Below, one piece after another: positions 46,372 through 56,800 of a stretch of DNA of 64,000 nucleotides. Each line of letters opens with the position of its first letter. Within the stretch, counting starts at the first letter, position 1. Both the position numbers and the translations under genes were made by a program. The notes under the pieces are model-generated. The model did no database searches. It was given only the letters and a program-made list of their open reading frames with translations, and was not told the origin of the DNA. Source of the stretch: Melioribacteraceae bacterium (lineage in GTDB: Bacteria; Bacteroidota; Ignavibacteria; Ignavibacteriales; Melioribacteraceae); contig JAIPBD010000011.1 in assembly GCA_021739765.1 (NCBI GenBank), forward strand, positions 62,001 through 126,000, in the 5' to 3' direction.

Positions 46372-47316
46372 TCAGCTTTTATCTATATCAAAAAGAGAAC
46401 TAATAGATTCTTTTCGATGTATTCTTATAATTGATTCGGCAAAAAGTTCTGAGCAACTTTTCACCTCAATTTTACTCGATTTTTTATTTCCAAGAGGAAT
46501 TGAATCGGAAACATATAATTTTTCTAGCTCCGAATTGTCAATTCGTTCTACTGCCGGGCCAGACAATAAAGGATGTGTAACAGCCCCAAAAATTCTTTTC
46601 GCACCCTTTTGTTTCAGCGCATCGATAGCAGAAACAAATGTTCCACCGGTGTCAATCATATCATCAACTAATAAAATATCTTTTCCTTCGACTTCACCGA
46701 TAATATTCATCACTTCTGCTTTATTTGCTTCTGGACGTCTTTTATCAATTACTACAATTTCGGCGTTCAATCTTTTCGCATACGAACGCGCAAGTTTTAT
46801 ACCTCCAACATCGGGAGAAACAACCGCCAAATTGTCAAATTTATTCTGAAAAGCCCTCGTAAAAATTGGCGAGGAGTAAAGGTGATCGGAAGGAATATCA
46901 AAAAAGCCCTGAATTTGGGCTGCGTGTAAATCCATTGATATAAATCTGCTGGCACCCGCTGCGGTTATCAAATTTGCAATTAGTTTTGCCGTTATTGCAA
47001 CTCTCGGTTGATCTTTACGATCTTGTCTGGCATAACCAAAATAAGGAATCAATGCAGTAACACTTTTTGCAGAGCTTCTTTTAGCCGCATCAAGCATTAT
47101 TAATAATTCCATCAAATTTTCAGCAGGGGGCATAGTAGATTGTACAATAAAAACATCCCTTCCACGGATATTCTCTTTGTATTTAGCCCAAATCTCACCA
47201 TCGCTAAATTGCTTTAAAGCAACCTTTCCGGGTGTCAGTCCGAGATAATCAACAATTTTTTCAGTTAATTCCGGATTTGATGTTCCCGAAAATATCCGTG
47301 GTTCGTTTTCCTCCAT
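46372..47316 (-). CDS. prs: Ribose-phosphate pyrophosphokinase
   Basis: Prs makes PRPP from ribose 5-phosphate and ATP for nucleotide, histidine and tryptophan synthesis. The 314-residue length is standard. FSDGEIWAKYKENIRGRDVFI, DLHAAQIQGFFDIP, the PRPP-binding DDMIDTGGT motif near 215-223 and VTHPLLSGPA are visible. First gene of the prs, rplY, pth, hppA, rpsF, ssb, rpsR, rplI run, with a clear promoter 30-60 bases upstream. Confidence 0.97.
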   Translation of the reverse strand: MEENEPRIFSGTSNPELTEKIVDYLGLTPGKVALKQFSDGEIWAKYKENIRGRDVFIVQSTMPPAENLMELLIMLDAAKRSSAKSVTALIPYFGYARQDRKDQPRVAITAKLIANLITAAGASRFISMDLHAAQIQGFFDIPSDHLYSSPIFTRAFQNKFDNLAVVSPDVGGIKLARSYAKRLNAEIVVIDKRRPEANKAEVMNIIGEVEGKDILLVDDMIDTGGTFVSAIDALKQKGAKRIFGAVTHPLLSGPAVERIDNSELEKLYVSDSIPLGNKKSSKIEVKSCSELFAESIIRIHRKESISSLFDIDKS

Positions 47317-47352
47317 GCCTCATACACAATATTTCAAAATAAAAAGATTCTA

Positions 47353-47381
47353 AATATAGTAAAACCGCTAAGGTATGTCAA
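47353..47381 (-). promoter_or_regulatory. Predicted sigma-70-type promoter of prs
   Basis: On the minus strand TTGACA (47381-47376) and TATATT (47358-47353) are separated by exactly 17 bases. The -35 matches the general consensus perfectly. Transcription would start near 47346, about 30 bases before the prs ATG. Confidence 0.75.
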
Positions 47382-47403
47382 TTAAACAATTTAGAGTAAT
47401 TAA

Positions 47404-48066
47404 TTACTTTTTTTTGCTGAACAGATAAACGGTAACAGTTATCAGTACCAATAAACATAAAATGTATATCCAAGTAGGAGTTTCTTTCAGTTTCCAAGGC
47501 TTATAAGTCGCGGTAATTAGCTTACCCCTTCCGATATCTTCTAAATTAAAATTCCACTCAAGCTTATTATTGGAAATACTGTTTGCATTGTGCGAAAGAA
47601 TTTTTCCGGGCAAGTAATAAATATACTTCAGGTTTAGCTCGGTTTTTTCAACTCCAAATGGAGTAAAGAAAGGGGATATAAATTGAGAGAATATTTTTGT
47701 GGCGCTTGGCCCAGCCTCAACGCGAAAATTTGCACCTTTTAGCGCGGGAACAGAGTTTATGGAATCGAATTTGGTAAATGTAAATTCAATTTGGGCGTGG
47801 ATAGTGCTATCGGTAAAATTGTTAAAAATAACGATCGATTCAATTTCAGTAAATTTTGAAGTGAACTCTTTACTAATTGATAATGAATCAAAAACGCCAA
47901 TTTCATTATATAATGTTGTATCGGAAGGTGTCCTAAATTTGGCGAAATAATGAATGAACATTTTTCCGCTGGTATCTGTTTTAAGAGTTGTAACCTGTTC
48001 GTAGTTTAGGCATCCAATAAGAAATAGAAAAATTAGGAATAGGTATTTTTTCAATTTTTTTCGCAA
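47404..48066 (-). CDS. Predicted lipoprotein with C-terminal membrane helix
   Basis: I do not recognise a named family. The product has a short basic start, a hydrophobic stretch and a lipobox FLIGC, so it should be a lipoprotein. About 170 residues of beta-rich extracytoplasmic sequence follow, and a C-terminal transmembrane helix (final 25 residues) with a KKK tail. No ATG exists at the 5' end; TTG at 48090, 48066 or 48054 could start it. I choose 48066 because it gives MRKKLKKY ahead of the hydrophobic core, a typical lipoprotein signal. Confidence 0.6.
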   Translation of the reverse strand: MRKKLKKYLFLIFLFLIGCLNYEQVTTLKTDTSGKMFIHYFAKFRTPSDTTLYNEIGVFDSLSISKEFTSKFTEIESIVIFNNFTDSTIHAQIEFTFTKFDSINSVPALKGANFRVEAGPSATKIFSQFISPFFTPFGVEKTELNLKYIYYLPGKILSHNANSISNNKLEWNFNLEDIGRGKLITATYKPWKLKETPTWIYILCLLVLITVTVYLFSKKK

Positions 48067-48109
48067 GTAATGATTTGCAAAGATAAACAATCAAATTAGA
48101 TTAATGTAT

Positions 48110-48137
48110 TTGATTTTGATATTAATCTGGATATTTT
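48110..48137 (+). promoter_or_regulatory. Possible promoter of the FmdB-type gene
   Basis: TTGATT (48110-48115) and TATTTT (48132-48137) are spaced by 16 bases, 27 bases before the ATG at 48165. Confidence 0.45.
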
Positions 48138-48164
48138 TGCCCGACAATTTTATGGAGATCTAAA

Positions 48165-48443
48165 ATGCCGACATATGAATATAAATGCACCGGTTGTAAT
48201 CACAGGTTCGAAACTTTTCAGAAGATAACCGACGATCCGATAACGGAATGTCCGGAATGCAAAGGTGTTGTAAAGAAACTAATCAGCGGGGGAATGGTTC
48301 CGATATTTAAAGGTTCCGGATTTTATGAAACTGATTATAAAAAGGGAAAGACTGAGAAATCAAACGCTCCAAAAACCGAAACCACTACTCCGGTAAAAAC
48401 AACCAAAGAATCGAAAACTGATACTAAAAATACAGCTGCATAA
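48165..48443 (+). CDS. FmdB-family zinc-ribbon protein
   Basis: A 92-residue protein with the FmdB-type zinc ribbon. [16 protein letters not shown] supplies the first CxxC (8-11) and CPECKG the second (about 29-32). The C-terminal 35 residues are Lys/Thr-rich low complexity. FmdB proteins were first linked to formamidase expression but their role is generally unknown. It is a single plus-strand gene between minus-strand genes, with its own possible promoter and terminator. Confidence 0.88.
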   Translation: MPTYEYKCTGCNHRFETFQKITDDPITECPECKGVVKKLISGGMVPIFKGSGFYETDYKKGKTEKSNAPKTETTTPVKTTKESKTDTKNTAA

Positions 48444-48470
48444 AAAAAGCCGGATCAGCCGGCTTTTTTT
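48442..48470. terminator. Bidirectional rho-independent terminator
   Basis: GCCGG (48449-48453) pairs with CCGGC (48459-48463) across a 5-base loop, extended by seven A-T pairs on each side. T-runs on both strands let it end the FmdB gene (plus) and the 1072-residue protein gene (minus). Confidence 0.85.
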
Positions 48471-48472
48471 AA

Positions 48473-51400
48473 TTATAAATCCAATCCAATTGAGAATAAA
48501 TAACGGGGTTGAGAAAAACTTTTCACATCGTATTTCCACGCGATGTCGAATTTCCACAGAAAGATAAAATACGTCCTGAATCCTATTCCGGTACTCATCA
48601 GAACATCTTCGGAAACAGTTTCCCCAAATTCATTTTTTCCAAAAAATTTCAAAGATTCAGTATTATCCCACGCAGCTCCGATATCAAAAAAGACTGTCCC
48701 GAGTATATTTTGGAATAATAAAGGCAATCCACCCGTAAGCAAATAGCGAATAATCGGCATTCTCAACTCGACGTTTAACAAAGAATACTTTGTTCCGATT
48801 TGTTCAGCGTAGTCATACCCTCTAAGCGGAAGTGCAGGTGTAAGGAAAGCAAAATCGGATGCATTATTAAAAGGCAATTCCCCTGTAGCGAAGGAGCGGT
48901 TAATCCAATTTTCTGTTCCACCAAGAATAAATCTTTGTGCATTTGCGCCACCGCTTAATCCGCCTGAAAAACGAATGAGAAATCCGTTGTCGTACCAGAA
49001 ACGAAAATACTTTCGAAAATCTCCTACTACTGAATAGAAACTTTTGCTTTTGCCGGTTAAACCGGGAGAACCAAATGCCGTAACTTTATAACGGGAACCT
49101 TCGATTGGGGAGTAATACCCGAACAAAGTGTTATCGTGGACAATGCTGAGCGATGGAATAACATAACTTATCTCTTCCATCGGTATTGTAAAGTTGTCAA
49201 GATTTTCGGATGAAATATTTAGATAACTTAAACTTCCTTCTATTCTTTTGAACCTGGAGATCGGATAACTAAGTGAAACTACACCGCCAAAGTTTCTGTA
49301 TCTGTAGAGATCGGTTGAGAAAATTCCGCCTATGTAAACGAATCGTGCAGTGTGAAATGCTTCAATTCCAAGGTTCCATCTCTCGCCTAAATAGTAATAT
49401 GCCAGACCGTAGTCGCTATTTTTTAAATCAATCTGTAAAGAAGTAACACCAATCAACCTATGGTTACCGAGCATATCGCTAAATGAAAGAGTTGTTGTTC
49501 CGAGCAGACCATAAAAAGTACTATAGCCGGCATTCGCGTAAACCAGATCGGGAGAAAAAGAAACTTTGTATTTATTCACAAGGTAATTTCCATCATCATC
49601 AAGTTTTTCAATAAATAAATCTTCTTTATCAACCATTTGAAATGTTGAATCATTTACAAACTCATCCTTCCCAAATATGTAATTGCTGTAATCAACAGGA
49701 GTATCTGAAGTATCGGATTTTTGGTCTTCATCTTGAACAAATTGCCCTGTGAATATTTTTTTCTCATTTACAGATAGTGTGGTGTCAGGTTTTATTGTTT
49801 GTTTGTTAAGAACCGAGGCGGCATTAGAAACTTGCATGCTGATCTCTTCATCGTCCGATTTTTCCTCTTTTTTAGGTTCAATTTGGGCCATTCTAAATTC
49901 AGTTAACGCTAATTTTGACTTCTCGTTCTCCGGATCAAAAGGATTATCAACCAGGTAAATATTATATCCACCTTTGAAGAGAGAAGAAAAAACTAATTTT
50001 TTCCCATCATAAGAGAGTGACAGCTGATTTATTTCATTTAAAGAATTTGTGATTGGAACCGATTCAATCTTAGCCAGAGATGCGACTTCGTCTTCTTCGG
50101 AATAAATAATTCTTTTTTTATAGATATTATTTATTCCGCTGATATCAGAAATAAATAACATTTCCTTTCCATCTTCCGAAATAACGGGGAATCGTTCACT
50201 CGAGTTTGGCCAATCAGTCAGACGCAAAGTTTCTTCTGATTCTAATCTAATTTGATAAAGATCAGTCTGACGGTAATTATGTTTTATTATCGAAAAACTT
50301 TCATCGTCCACATTTGCCCTCAAATAGTCACCTCTGTCTGAGGCATAAATAACTGTTTTGCTGTCGGGAGTCCAAACCGGATCGCTATCGGTAAAAATAT
50401 CATTTGTTAAATTTGTAACCTCATCAGTTTCGAAATTGTACAAGTAAATATCATTTTGCTGGTGATTATGACCGACAAAAGCAATTTTATCTCCATCAGG
50501 TGACCAAGCAACTGATTCAATTCCGCCAAATTTTAATGGAAGATCATAACTTTCACCGGTTTCAACATTAACAATATAAATCACATCAAATCCGCCACTT
50601 TTTGAGGACATCGCGATTCGTTCATTATCCGGAGCCCAGGTTAAAGTCGGGTAAAGCACATTGAGTTCTTCAAAGTCGGAAGTTTTACCGCTGCTCACCA
50701 CTTTATCGATAATTTCGCCATCGAAAGCATTCATTACGTAAACATCCAAGTAAATATCACGATCAGAAATGAACGCGATTTTATCACCTTGAGGAGAAAT
50801 TGCCGGGCTGGTATTATAAAAGCCACCGGTTTTTTTGTTGTTGGTCATCCTTCTGGCAAATTCGTCAGGATCTTGTTTTTCGGCAATCGCCGGCCAGTAA
50901 GTTTTTTTAAGGTCTTTTTTCCAACGCTCGTTTAATTCTTCAATAGTTAATCCTAAGGAGGATTTAATACCTGATTCAACTCCGCCGACACCTTTAATTC
51001 GGAACAACATTTCGCCTATTTTTTCACGCCCATATTTCTCGGCAATGTATTTAAATAATGCTTGTCCTCCCCGATACGCGAAATAACCATTTAGTTGATT
51101 AATATCGGGCAAATATTCATTAATGATTGCATCGCGAATAAACATATCTGATTTGGTGTCCCACTCGGATGACAGATATTCCGCCATACCTTCATGATAC
51201 CAAGTTGGAAGTTGCAGAGTTATTCCTTTTTGGATAATATTTTGCACTGTTCCGCCATACAACAAATCTCTCATTACGGCGTGAACCAATTCATGCTTTG
51301 TTACATGGGCAAATTTTTCGTAATCGCCTTCGAAAGGAAAAACAACGCGGTTTTTGAATGGTTCGGTGAACCCACCAATTCCTTGACTCAAATATCCGTC

Positions 51401-51691
51401 CGTAGTATTTGTTTCCTGAAAATCATTGTGCGAGTTATATAGAATAATAGAAATCCGGTTGTTGATTTGATAGTCAAGATCTTCTTGAATTTCCTCGACA
51501 GCTTTTTCGGCCGTGTGAGCAGTAAATTCCGCAATCTTACTAGATTCTTGAGCGAAGTAAATATCAAAATGTTTGGTTTGAATAAAAAACCAATCGTAGT
51601 TTTTATAAGTCACACGGTTCTGCCCAAATTGCGCGAATACGGTCGATGATAACATGACAATTATTATCAATAAAAATTTCTTATTAAGCAT
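48473..51691 (-). CDS. Outer-membrane protein: gluzincin-like peptidase, WD40-like propeller and Omp85-like barrel
   Basis: A 1072-residue exported protein. A signal peptide (1-20) precedes a peptidase-MA-like domain (about 25-265) with a zinc motif HELVH near 132 and a downstream Glu in WYHEGMAEYLSSE. PD40/TolB-type propeller repeats follow (about 285-570, for example SPDGDKIAFVG and TPDSKTVIYASDRGD), then an acidic linker (about 600-710) and a C-terminal beta-barrel resembling the surface antigen/Omp85 domain, with FILGGTENW and LRGYDYAEQ. It may process or help place surface proteins; the combined function is inferred. It lies 41 bp downstream of rnr. Confidence 0.75.
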   Translation of the reverse strand: MLNKKFLLIIIVMLSSTVFAQFGQNRVTYKNYDWFFIQTKHFDIYFAQESSKIAEFTAHTAEKAVEEIQEDLDYQINNRISIILYNSHNDFQETNTTDGYLSQGIGGFTEPFKNRVVFPFEGDYEKFAHVTKHELVHAVMRDLLYGGTVQNIIQKGITLQLPTWYHEGMAEYLSSEWDTKSDMFIRDAIINEYLPDINQLNGYFAYRGGQALFKYIAEKYGREKIGEMLFRIKGVGGVESGIKSSLGLTIEELNERWKKDLKKTYWPAIAEKQDPDEFARRMTNNKKTGGFYNTSPAISPQGDKIAFISDRDIYLDVYVMNAFDGEIIDKVVSSGKTSDFEELNVLYPTLTWAPDNERIAMSSKSGGFDVIYIVNVETGESYDLPLKFGGIESVAWSPDGDKIAFVGHNHQQNDIYLYNFETDEVTNLTNDIFTDSDPVWTPDSKTVIYASDRGDYLRANVDDESFSIIKHNYRQTDLYQIRLESEETLRLTDWPNSSERFPVISEDGKEMLFISDISGINNIYKKRIIYSEEDEVASLAKIESVPITNSLNEINQLSLSYDGKKLVFSSLFKGGYNIYLVDNPFDPENEKSKLALTEFRMAQIEPKKEEKSDDEEISMQVSNAASVLNKQTIKPDTTLSVNEKKIFTGQFVQDEDQKSDTSDTPVDYSNYIFGKDEFVNDSTFQMVDKEDLFIEKLDDDGNYLVNKYKVSFSPDLVYANAGYSTFYGLLGTTTLSFSDMLGNHRLIGVTSLQIDLKNSDYGLAYYYLGERWNLGIEAFHTARFVYIGGIFSTDLYRYRNFGGVVSLSYPISRFKRIEGSLSYLNISSENLDNFTIPMEEISYVIPSLSIVHDNTLFGYYSPIEGSRYKVTAFGSPGLTGKSKSFYSVVGDFRKYFRFWYDNGFLIRFSGGLSGGANAQRFILGGTENWINRSFATGELPFNNASDFAFLTPALPLRGYDYAEQIGTKYSLLNVELRMPIIRYLLTGGLPLLFQNILGTVFFDIGAAWDNTESLKFFGKNEFGETVSEDVLMSTGIGFRTYFIFLWKFDIAWKYDVKSFSQPRYLFSIGLDL

Positions 51692-51731
51692 TTCAGAACC
51701 CGTTTTGTTTTTGCAAAAAATTAATAATTCT

Positions 51732-53825
51732 TCATTCCTTTAAAAGCACAAAATCTATCTCTCTTTTTTCAATATCCGCTCTAATGAGCTTAACTTCTAC
51801 TTTATCACCAAGGCGATAAATTTTTCCCGTAGATCTGCCCTTTAGTTGATATTTTTTTTCATCGTAGAGATAATAGTCATCGTCCAAATCCCTAATTTTT
51901 ATCAAGCCTTCAGCAAGGGATTCACTTAGTTTAACAAAAATACCAAAGTTTGTGATTCCCGAAATGATGGCGAAAAATTCTTCCCCTATTTTATTGCTCA
52001 ATAATTCAATTTGCTTCAGTTTTATCGAAAGTCGTTCAGCATTAACAGCATTTCTTTCTTGGGCTGAACATTGATCACAAATTTTATCAAGATCTTTTAT
52101 TCCAAACTTTTCAGAAGAGTCATTTTCTATATAATTATAAATTAATTTATGAACTATCAAGTCTGGAAATCTGCGAATAGGTGATGTAAAGTGAGAATAA
52201 TACTTAAACGCCAATCCATAATGCCCAATATTATGGGTTGAATAAACGGCTTTTGCCATTGACCTTATCGCTATTTCATTTAACAATGCTTCCTCCGGTT
52301 TATGTTCCGCAGAGGTTAATAATTGTTGAAATTCCTTTGGACGAGCGGCATTATTTTTATCAAAATTATATCCGAGAGTTTTTACAAAATTGGAAAATTC
52401 GTTCAGTTTTTCGGGGTCAGGCACATCGTGTATACGATAAACAAATGACTGAGGGTCTCTCGATTTATTAATATGCGTCGCAACAAGTTTGTTTGCCAAC
52501 AGCATCAATTCTTCAATTAGGCTATGACTTTCTTTCAACTCCTTTACTCCGGCTGTGACGGGGAAGCCAGATTCATCCAACTTAAAAACCACTTCCGAAG
52601 TGTGAAAATTAATACTTCCGGATTGGTTTCGTTTTTTCTTCAAAGTTCGGGAAATTTTATTCAAAAGTTTTAGCTTGTCAAAAAAGTCACCTTCATTCTT
52701 TGTTAAAATTTCTTGCACCTCATCATACGTAAATCGTCTTTTACTGTTAATTACCGATTTTTTGATTTTATAGTTCACAATTGAACATTGCGGCGTAAGC
52801 TCGGCAATAACGGAATATGTTAATCTATCTTGATTTGGAACTAAGGAGCATATATTATTGGATAATTTTTCGGGGAGCATTGGGATTACTTTTCCAACCA
52901 GATAGATGCTGGTAGCCCTTTTAAAAGCTTCTTTATAAAGATTTGATTTTTGCGGAATGTAATGACTTACATCTGCGATATGAATTCCCACAGAATAATT
53001 GCCATTATTCAAGACTTCCACCGAAACGGCATCATCGAAATCTTTTGCGTCGTCGGGATCAATTGTAAAAATATCCTCATCGCGTAGATCAATTCGTTTG
53101 GCAATTTCTTTATCCGAAATCGTATCCGGAATGAGTGAAACTTCTTCAAGAACCGATGCGGGAAAATCAACATCTACATTAAATTCTTTCGCAATTGAAT
53201 TGATCTCAGTTTCGTAGCTGCCGGATTTGCCAAGAATTTCAATAATCTCGCCTTCGGGATTTAGTAATTTAGATTCCCACTCAATACCGGAAACAACAAC
53301 TTTGTCATTCGGTGTGGCTCCATTTAATAAATTTTTCGGTATATAAATATCCCGGTGCATTTTTTTATCATCGGGAATTACAAAGTAAAAAGCTTTTGTT
53401 TTTTTTAATGTTCCAACAATTTCTTTTTTGCCTCTCTCTAGAACCTCAATAATTTGACCTTCGGGATTTTTTCCCTTTTTCTTTGCAAAGAGTTCAACTT
53501 TTACTCTGTCGCCATGAAGCGCTGTGCCAAGATTTCTTTCGGCAATAAAAACATCTTTTATTGTGCTGTCGTTTAAGTTCACAAACCCGAAGCTCCCATC
53601 ATCAAGAATTTCCAATTTACCTTCCAGGTTTCCAAAATCCTGGTTGGCTAAAACAAATCTTTTGCCTTGTCGTTCGAGAATACCTTCCTTCGTCATTTTA
53701 TGAAGAACCGCTTTTAATTCGGCATATTCATAATTTGTTTCGATATCCAATCTGTTGGCAAGTTCCCTAGTTTTTATTTTAAGGGAAGGGTGTGAATTAA
53801 AAAACGCTTTAATTTCTTTTTTCAT
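51732..53825 (-). CDS. rnr: Ribonuclease R
   Basis: RNase R is a processive 3'-5' exoribonuclease that degrades structured RNA. The 697-residue protein has an N-terminal winged-helix region (about 1-65), two cold-shock/OB domains, the RNB catalytic domain with DPDDAKDFDDAVSV near 250 (Asp cluster binding Mg) and HYGLAFKYYSHFTSPIRRFPDL, and a C-terminal S1 domain. It lacks the long Lys-rich tail of E. coli RNase R. The ATG follows the tamB stop directly (TAA-ATG). Confidence 0.96.
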   Translation of the reverse strand: MKKEIKAFFNSHPSLKIKTRELANRLDIETNYEYAELKAVLHKMTKEGILERQGKRFVLANQDFGNLEGKLEILDDGSFGFVNLNDSTIKDVFIAERNLGTALHGDRVKVELFAKKKGKNPEGQIIEVLERGKKEIVGTLKKTKAFYFVIPDDKKMHRDIYIPKNLLNGATPNDKVVVSGIEWESKLLNPEGEIIEILGKSGSYETEINSIAKEFNVDVDFPASVLEEVSLIPDTISDKEIAKRIDLRDEDIFTIDPDDAKDFDDAVSVEVLNNGNYSVGIHIADVSHYIPQKSNLYKEAFKRATSIYLVGKVIPMLPEKLSNNICSLVPNQDRLTYSVIAELTPQCSIVNYKIKKSVINSKRRFTYDEVQEILTKNEGDFFDKLKLLNKISRTLKKKRNQSGSINFHTSEVVFKLDESGFPVTAGVKELKESHSLIEELMLLANKLVATHINKSRDPQSFVYRIHDVPDPEKLNEFSNFVKTLGYNFDKNNAARPKEFQQLLTSAEHKPEEALLNEIAIRSMAKAVYSTHNIGHYGLAFKYYSHFTSPIRRFPDLIVHKLIYNYIENDSSEKFGIKDLDKICDQCSAQERNAVNAERLSIKLKQIELLSNKIGEEFFAIISGITNFGIFVKLSESLAEGLIKIRDLDDDYYLYDEKKYQLKGRSTGKIYRLGDKVEVKLIRADIEKREIDFVLLKE

Positions 53826-56800
53826 TTAAAAAACAAATTTGTACTTCAAACCCAGCTCGCTAATTTTTTCTTCGATGCCATAAGTTTGAATTACAGGATC
53901 CTTTCGTTCCAATCTAATTAAAAAATTCGGGCTAAAAATATATTCCAGCTTCAAGTCCGCTTTATCGATATTTTCAAACACTTCGGTTGTACCGCCAATT
54001 TTGTATCTAATATTTTCAATTCGTCCCGATACATTAAATTTAACTCTTTCAGTTCCACTTTTATTCGAATTACTCAACTGTATATTATTAACAACATCGC
54101 CAACAGCAGAGTTTACAAAGTTGGTAAGTACCGAACCAAGCAAAGAAGTTGCCGTATTTGATAAAGCGCTGGTTTGCACTGCTGCCGAAGTTTTATCACT
54201 TGCTGTTAAATCATCTTTAAATTTCCCGACTAAAATAAAGGACAAAGCATCCGCGGCATCATATCGGTTGTCAACAACTCCATCCTGAATATTTCTGGCA
54301 CCTTTCAGCACCTGAATATTTTCCGGATTATTTGCGAGTTGTTGTCCGAGACCACTTAGCGGGGAATCGAGTACGATTTTAATCGCGACCGGTTCCGTAA
54401 CTCCCGTCGGGTCTGTAGGATCAATGTAATCATTCTGATAAGTCGCAACAATATCCAGGTATGGATCAGTTAAATTACTTTCGAATCGTATAGTTCCTTC
54501 CGCATCAAAGGATTTAAAGAATTCCAATTTGGAGCCGGGTAGCAGAATGAACTCGCCTTGTGCGAGGGTTTGACCGTTAACGGTTTCATAGTTCAGATCG
54601 CCTGTGGCTTCCACATAAAGCCGCTGATTGGCCAGTTGTGAAAATATGAACTGAATATTAGCGATATTCTGAATTTTTATTCCCAAGTCATAATCAAAAA
54701 TTTGCGAAGCATTCGTCGAGCTTTTTTTTCCGGAAACGGTTGTAGATTCAAGAAAAGTTTGGAATCGTTTTTCCTCTTTATCAACTTTTGTTGTATCCCC
54801 GACAATCCGATAAGTTATTTTATTATTCGTCGAGCTATATTCATTCTGGTCGGCAATAAAAGACACATTTGTGTTTTTTAATAAAACCTGTCCCGCGAAA
54901 TTCCATTTGTTATTCTGATATGTAAGATCCCAAGAATCTTGTGAACCAATAAGCAAATCTCCAAATAATGTACTTTTTGATGTTCTGCTTGAAGGTCCGA
55001 GAAGACCTATATCACCGGTAAATTTCAACTCGGCTTTTTGCGGTTTAAATCCTTCCAATTCCACAAAACCGGTTCCTTTCAACTCTCCCGTGAGCAAGGA
55101 GCCTCCGGCATTTTTCATCGAAAATTGATCAAGTATTAATTTATCGCGATTCAACAATACTTTGGTACTAAGTGAATAGACAAGATTATTCGATCTTAAA
55201 GCGAAATTCGCGTTTTTAAATTCAAGATAACCATCATAAAATATTTCATTATAATTTCCTTTGATATCTACATCAGCAAAAAGCTTTCCTTTTTGGTTTT
55301 TAATTACCGGCAGTACATTCCCGAAAACAGTGACATCAAAATTATTTGAAAACATTTTTGCTTGAATCTCACGATCATTTATTAACCTTTCACCCGCGTC
55401 AGTAAATCTTAAATCGATCGGAAATGATCCCGAAATATTAAGCAAGGTATCTTTCAAATTTTCAGCATTCTGCAAAAAGTTTATATCCACAATGAGTGTT
55501 TTGTCTGAATAATTGATATCCCCGGTTAAATCACCAAGATTAGTTTCTGAGATTGTAAGATCCTTGATAGAAGTGTTTCCAACGATTAACGGATCGGATA
55601 AATTTCCTTTTATTGTAGTGAGAAATTCAATATCAGCAATTAATTCTGAATTCGGGTCATTGAGAGCATAGTTTGCAAATATATCACCCCTCATATTTTG
55701 GGCGTGAATAAATATATCCTGCTCACCGGAAGATTGAAGTTTTCCACCAAATTCGATTGATGAATTTTTATTGAACAGTTTTAATCCGGTCAAGTTGAGG
55801 TAATCGCTGTTAAAAAATAATTTAACCGGTTCACGAATTTCCCAATTCATGTTTTTATAATTGAGCAGCAAGTTTTCGAATACAATTTCTTGCTCCGCCG
55901 GTTTCATACCGATAATACCATCAAAGGAAGTTGTAAACAAACTGTCTACATTTAAAGAAGCATTGTAGTAAATATTGCTTTCGGTAAAAATCAAATCCGC
56001 TTCAATATCGCTTAATTCGGTTCCGGTGTAAAACCGTTTTCCATCCAATGAAAAAATTCCGAATAAATTGTCGAATGAATTAGAATTGTTATCACGTGTA
56101 AAGTTAATATCGACCAATACGTCGGATAAATAAAACTGGGAATCTTCGTCTCTGTTGATGAAGTAATTAAGATTAATCTCGGAAGAAACTTTAAAATTGT
56201 CGGCATCATTTGAAATACTTCCTTCCCCGGCACCCGAGATATCCAAAAATTGTTCATCGAGCAGTTGAGCAATTAAATCAATATTTTTAAATTCGAATGA
56301 ATAATCCAAATTCAAGTCATCGTAAGCGTATTCCGGAATTTCTATCTCGGCTTCAACAACTAAGCTTTCTTCTTCAATAATACTGAGTGGATTTAACTCT
56401 TCTATTTTTTTTGTGATTATCTCTCCGATACTCGTCGATTGGTAACTGATAATCTCAATCGCGTCCTTTAACGAAAATTCTCCATCCAATTCAAGATCCA
56501 TAAAATCAGAGCTTACGGTAATTGATCTATTTCCGGTGCTGTCCTTGTTTAACTTAAAATCAAGGCGACTTTCCTCAATCAATTGATCTCTGATAAAGGA
56601 GGTTGTGAGCAGAAGGGAGTAATCTCCGGTTATCTCATCCAAATCGAAATCTTTGCCATTTAATACGTATTGAAAATTCAAATCTGTTGCGGATGTTGAA
56701 TCATGATTAAATTTTGCCAAATCCAAACCGTTGATGTTTCCTTCCAGAAAGTATTTAGGCGGATTATTATCCTGAAAAGTAATTCTACCTTGTGAAGCGA

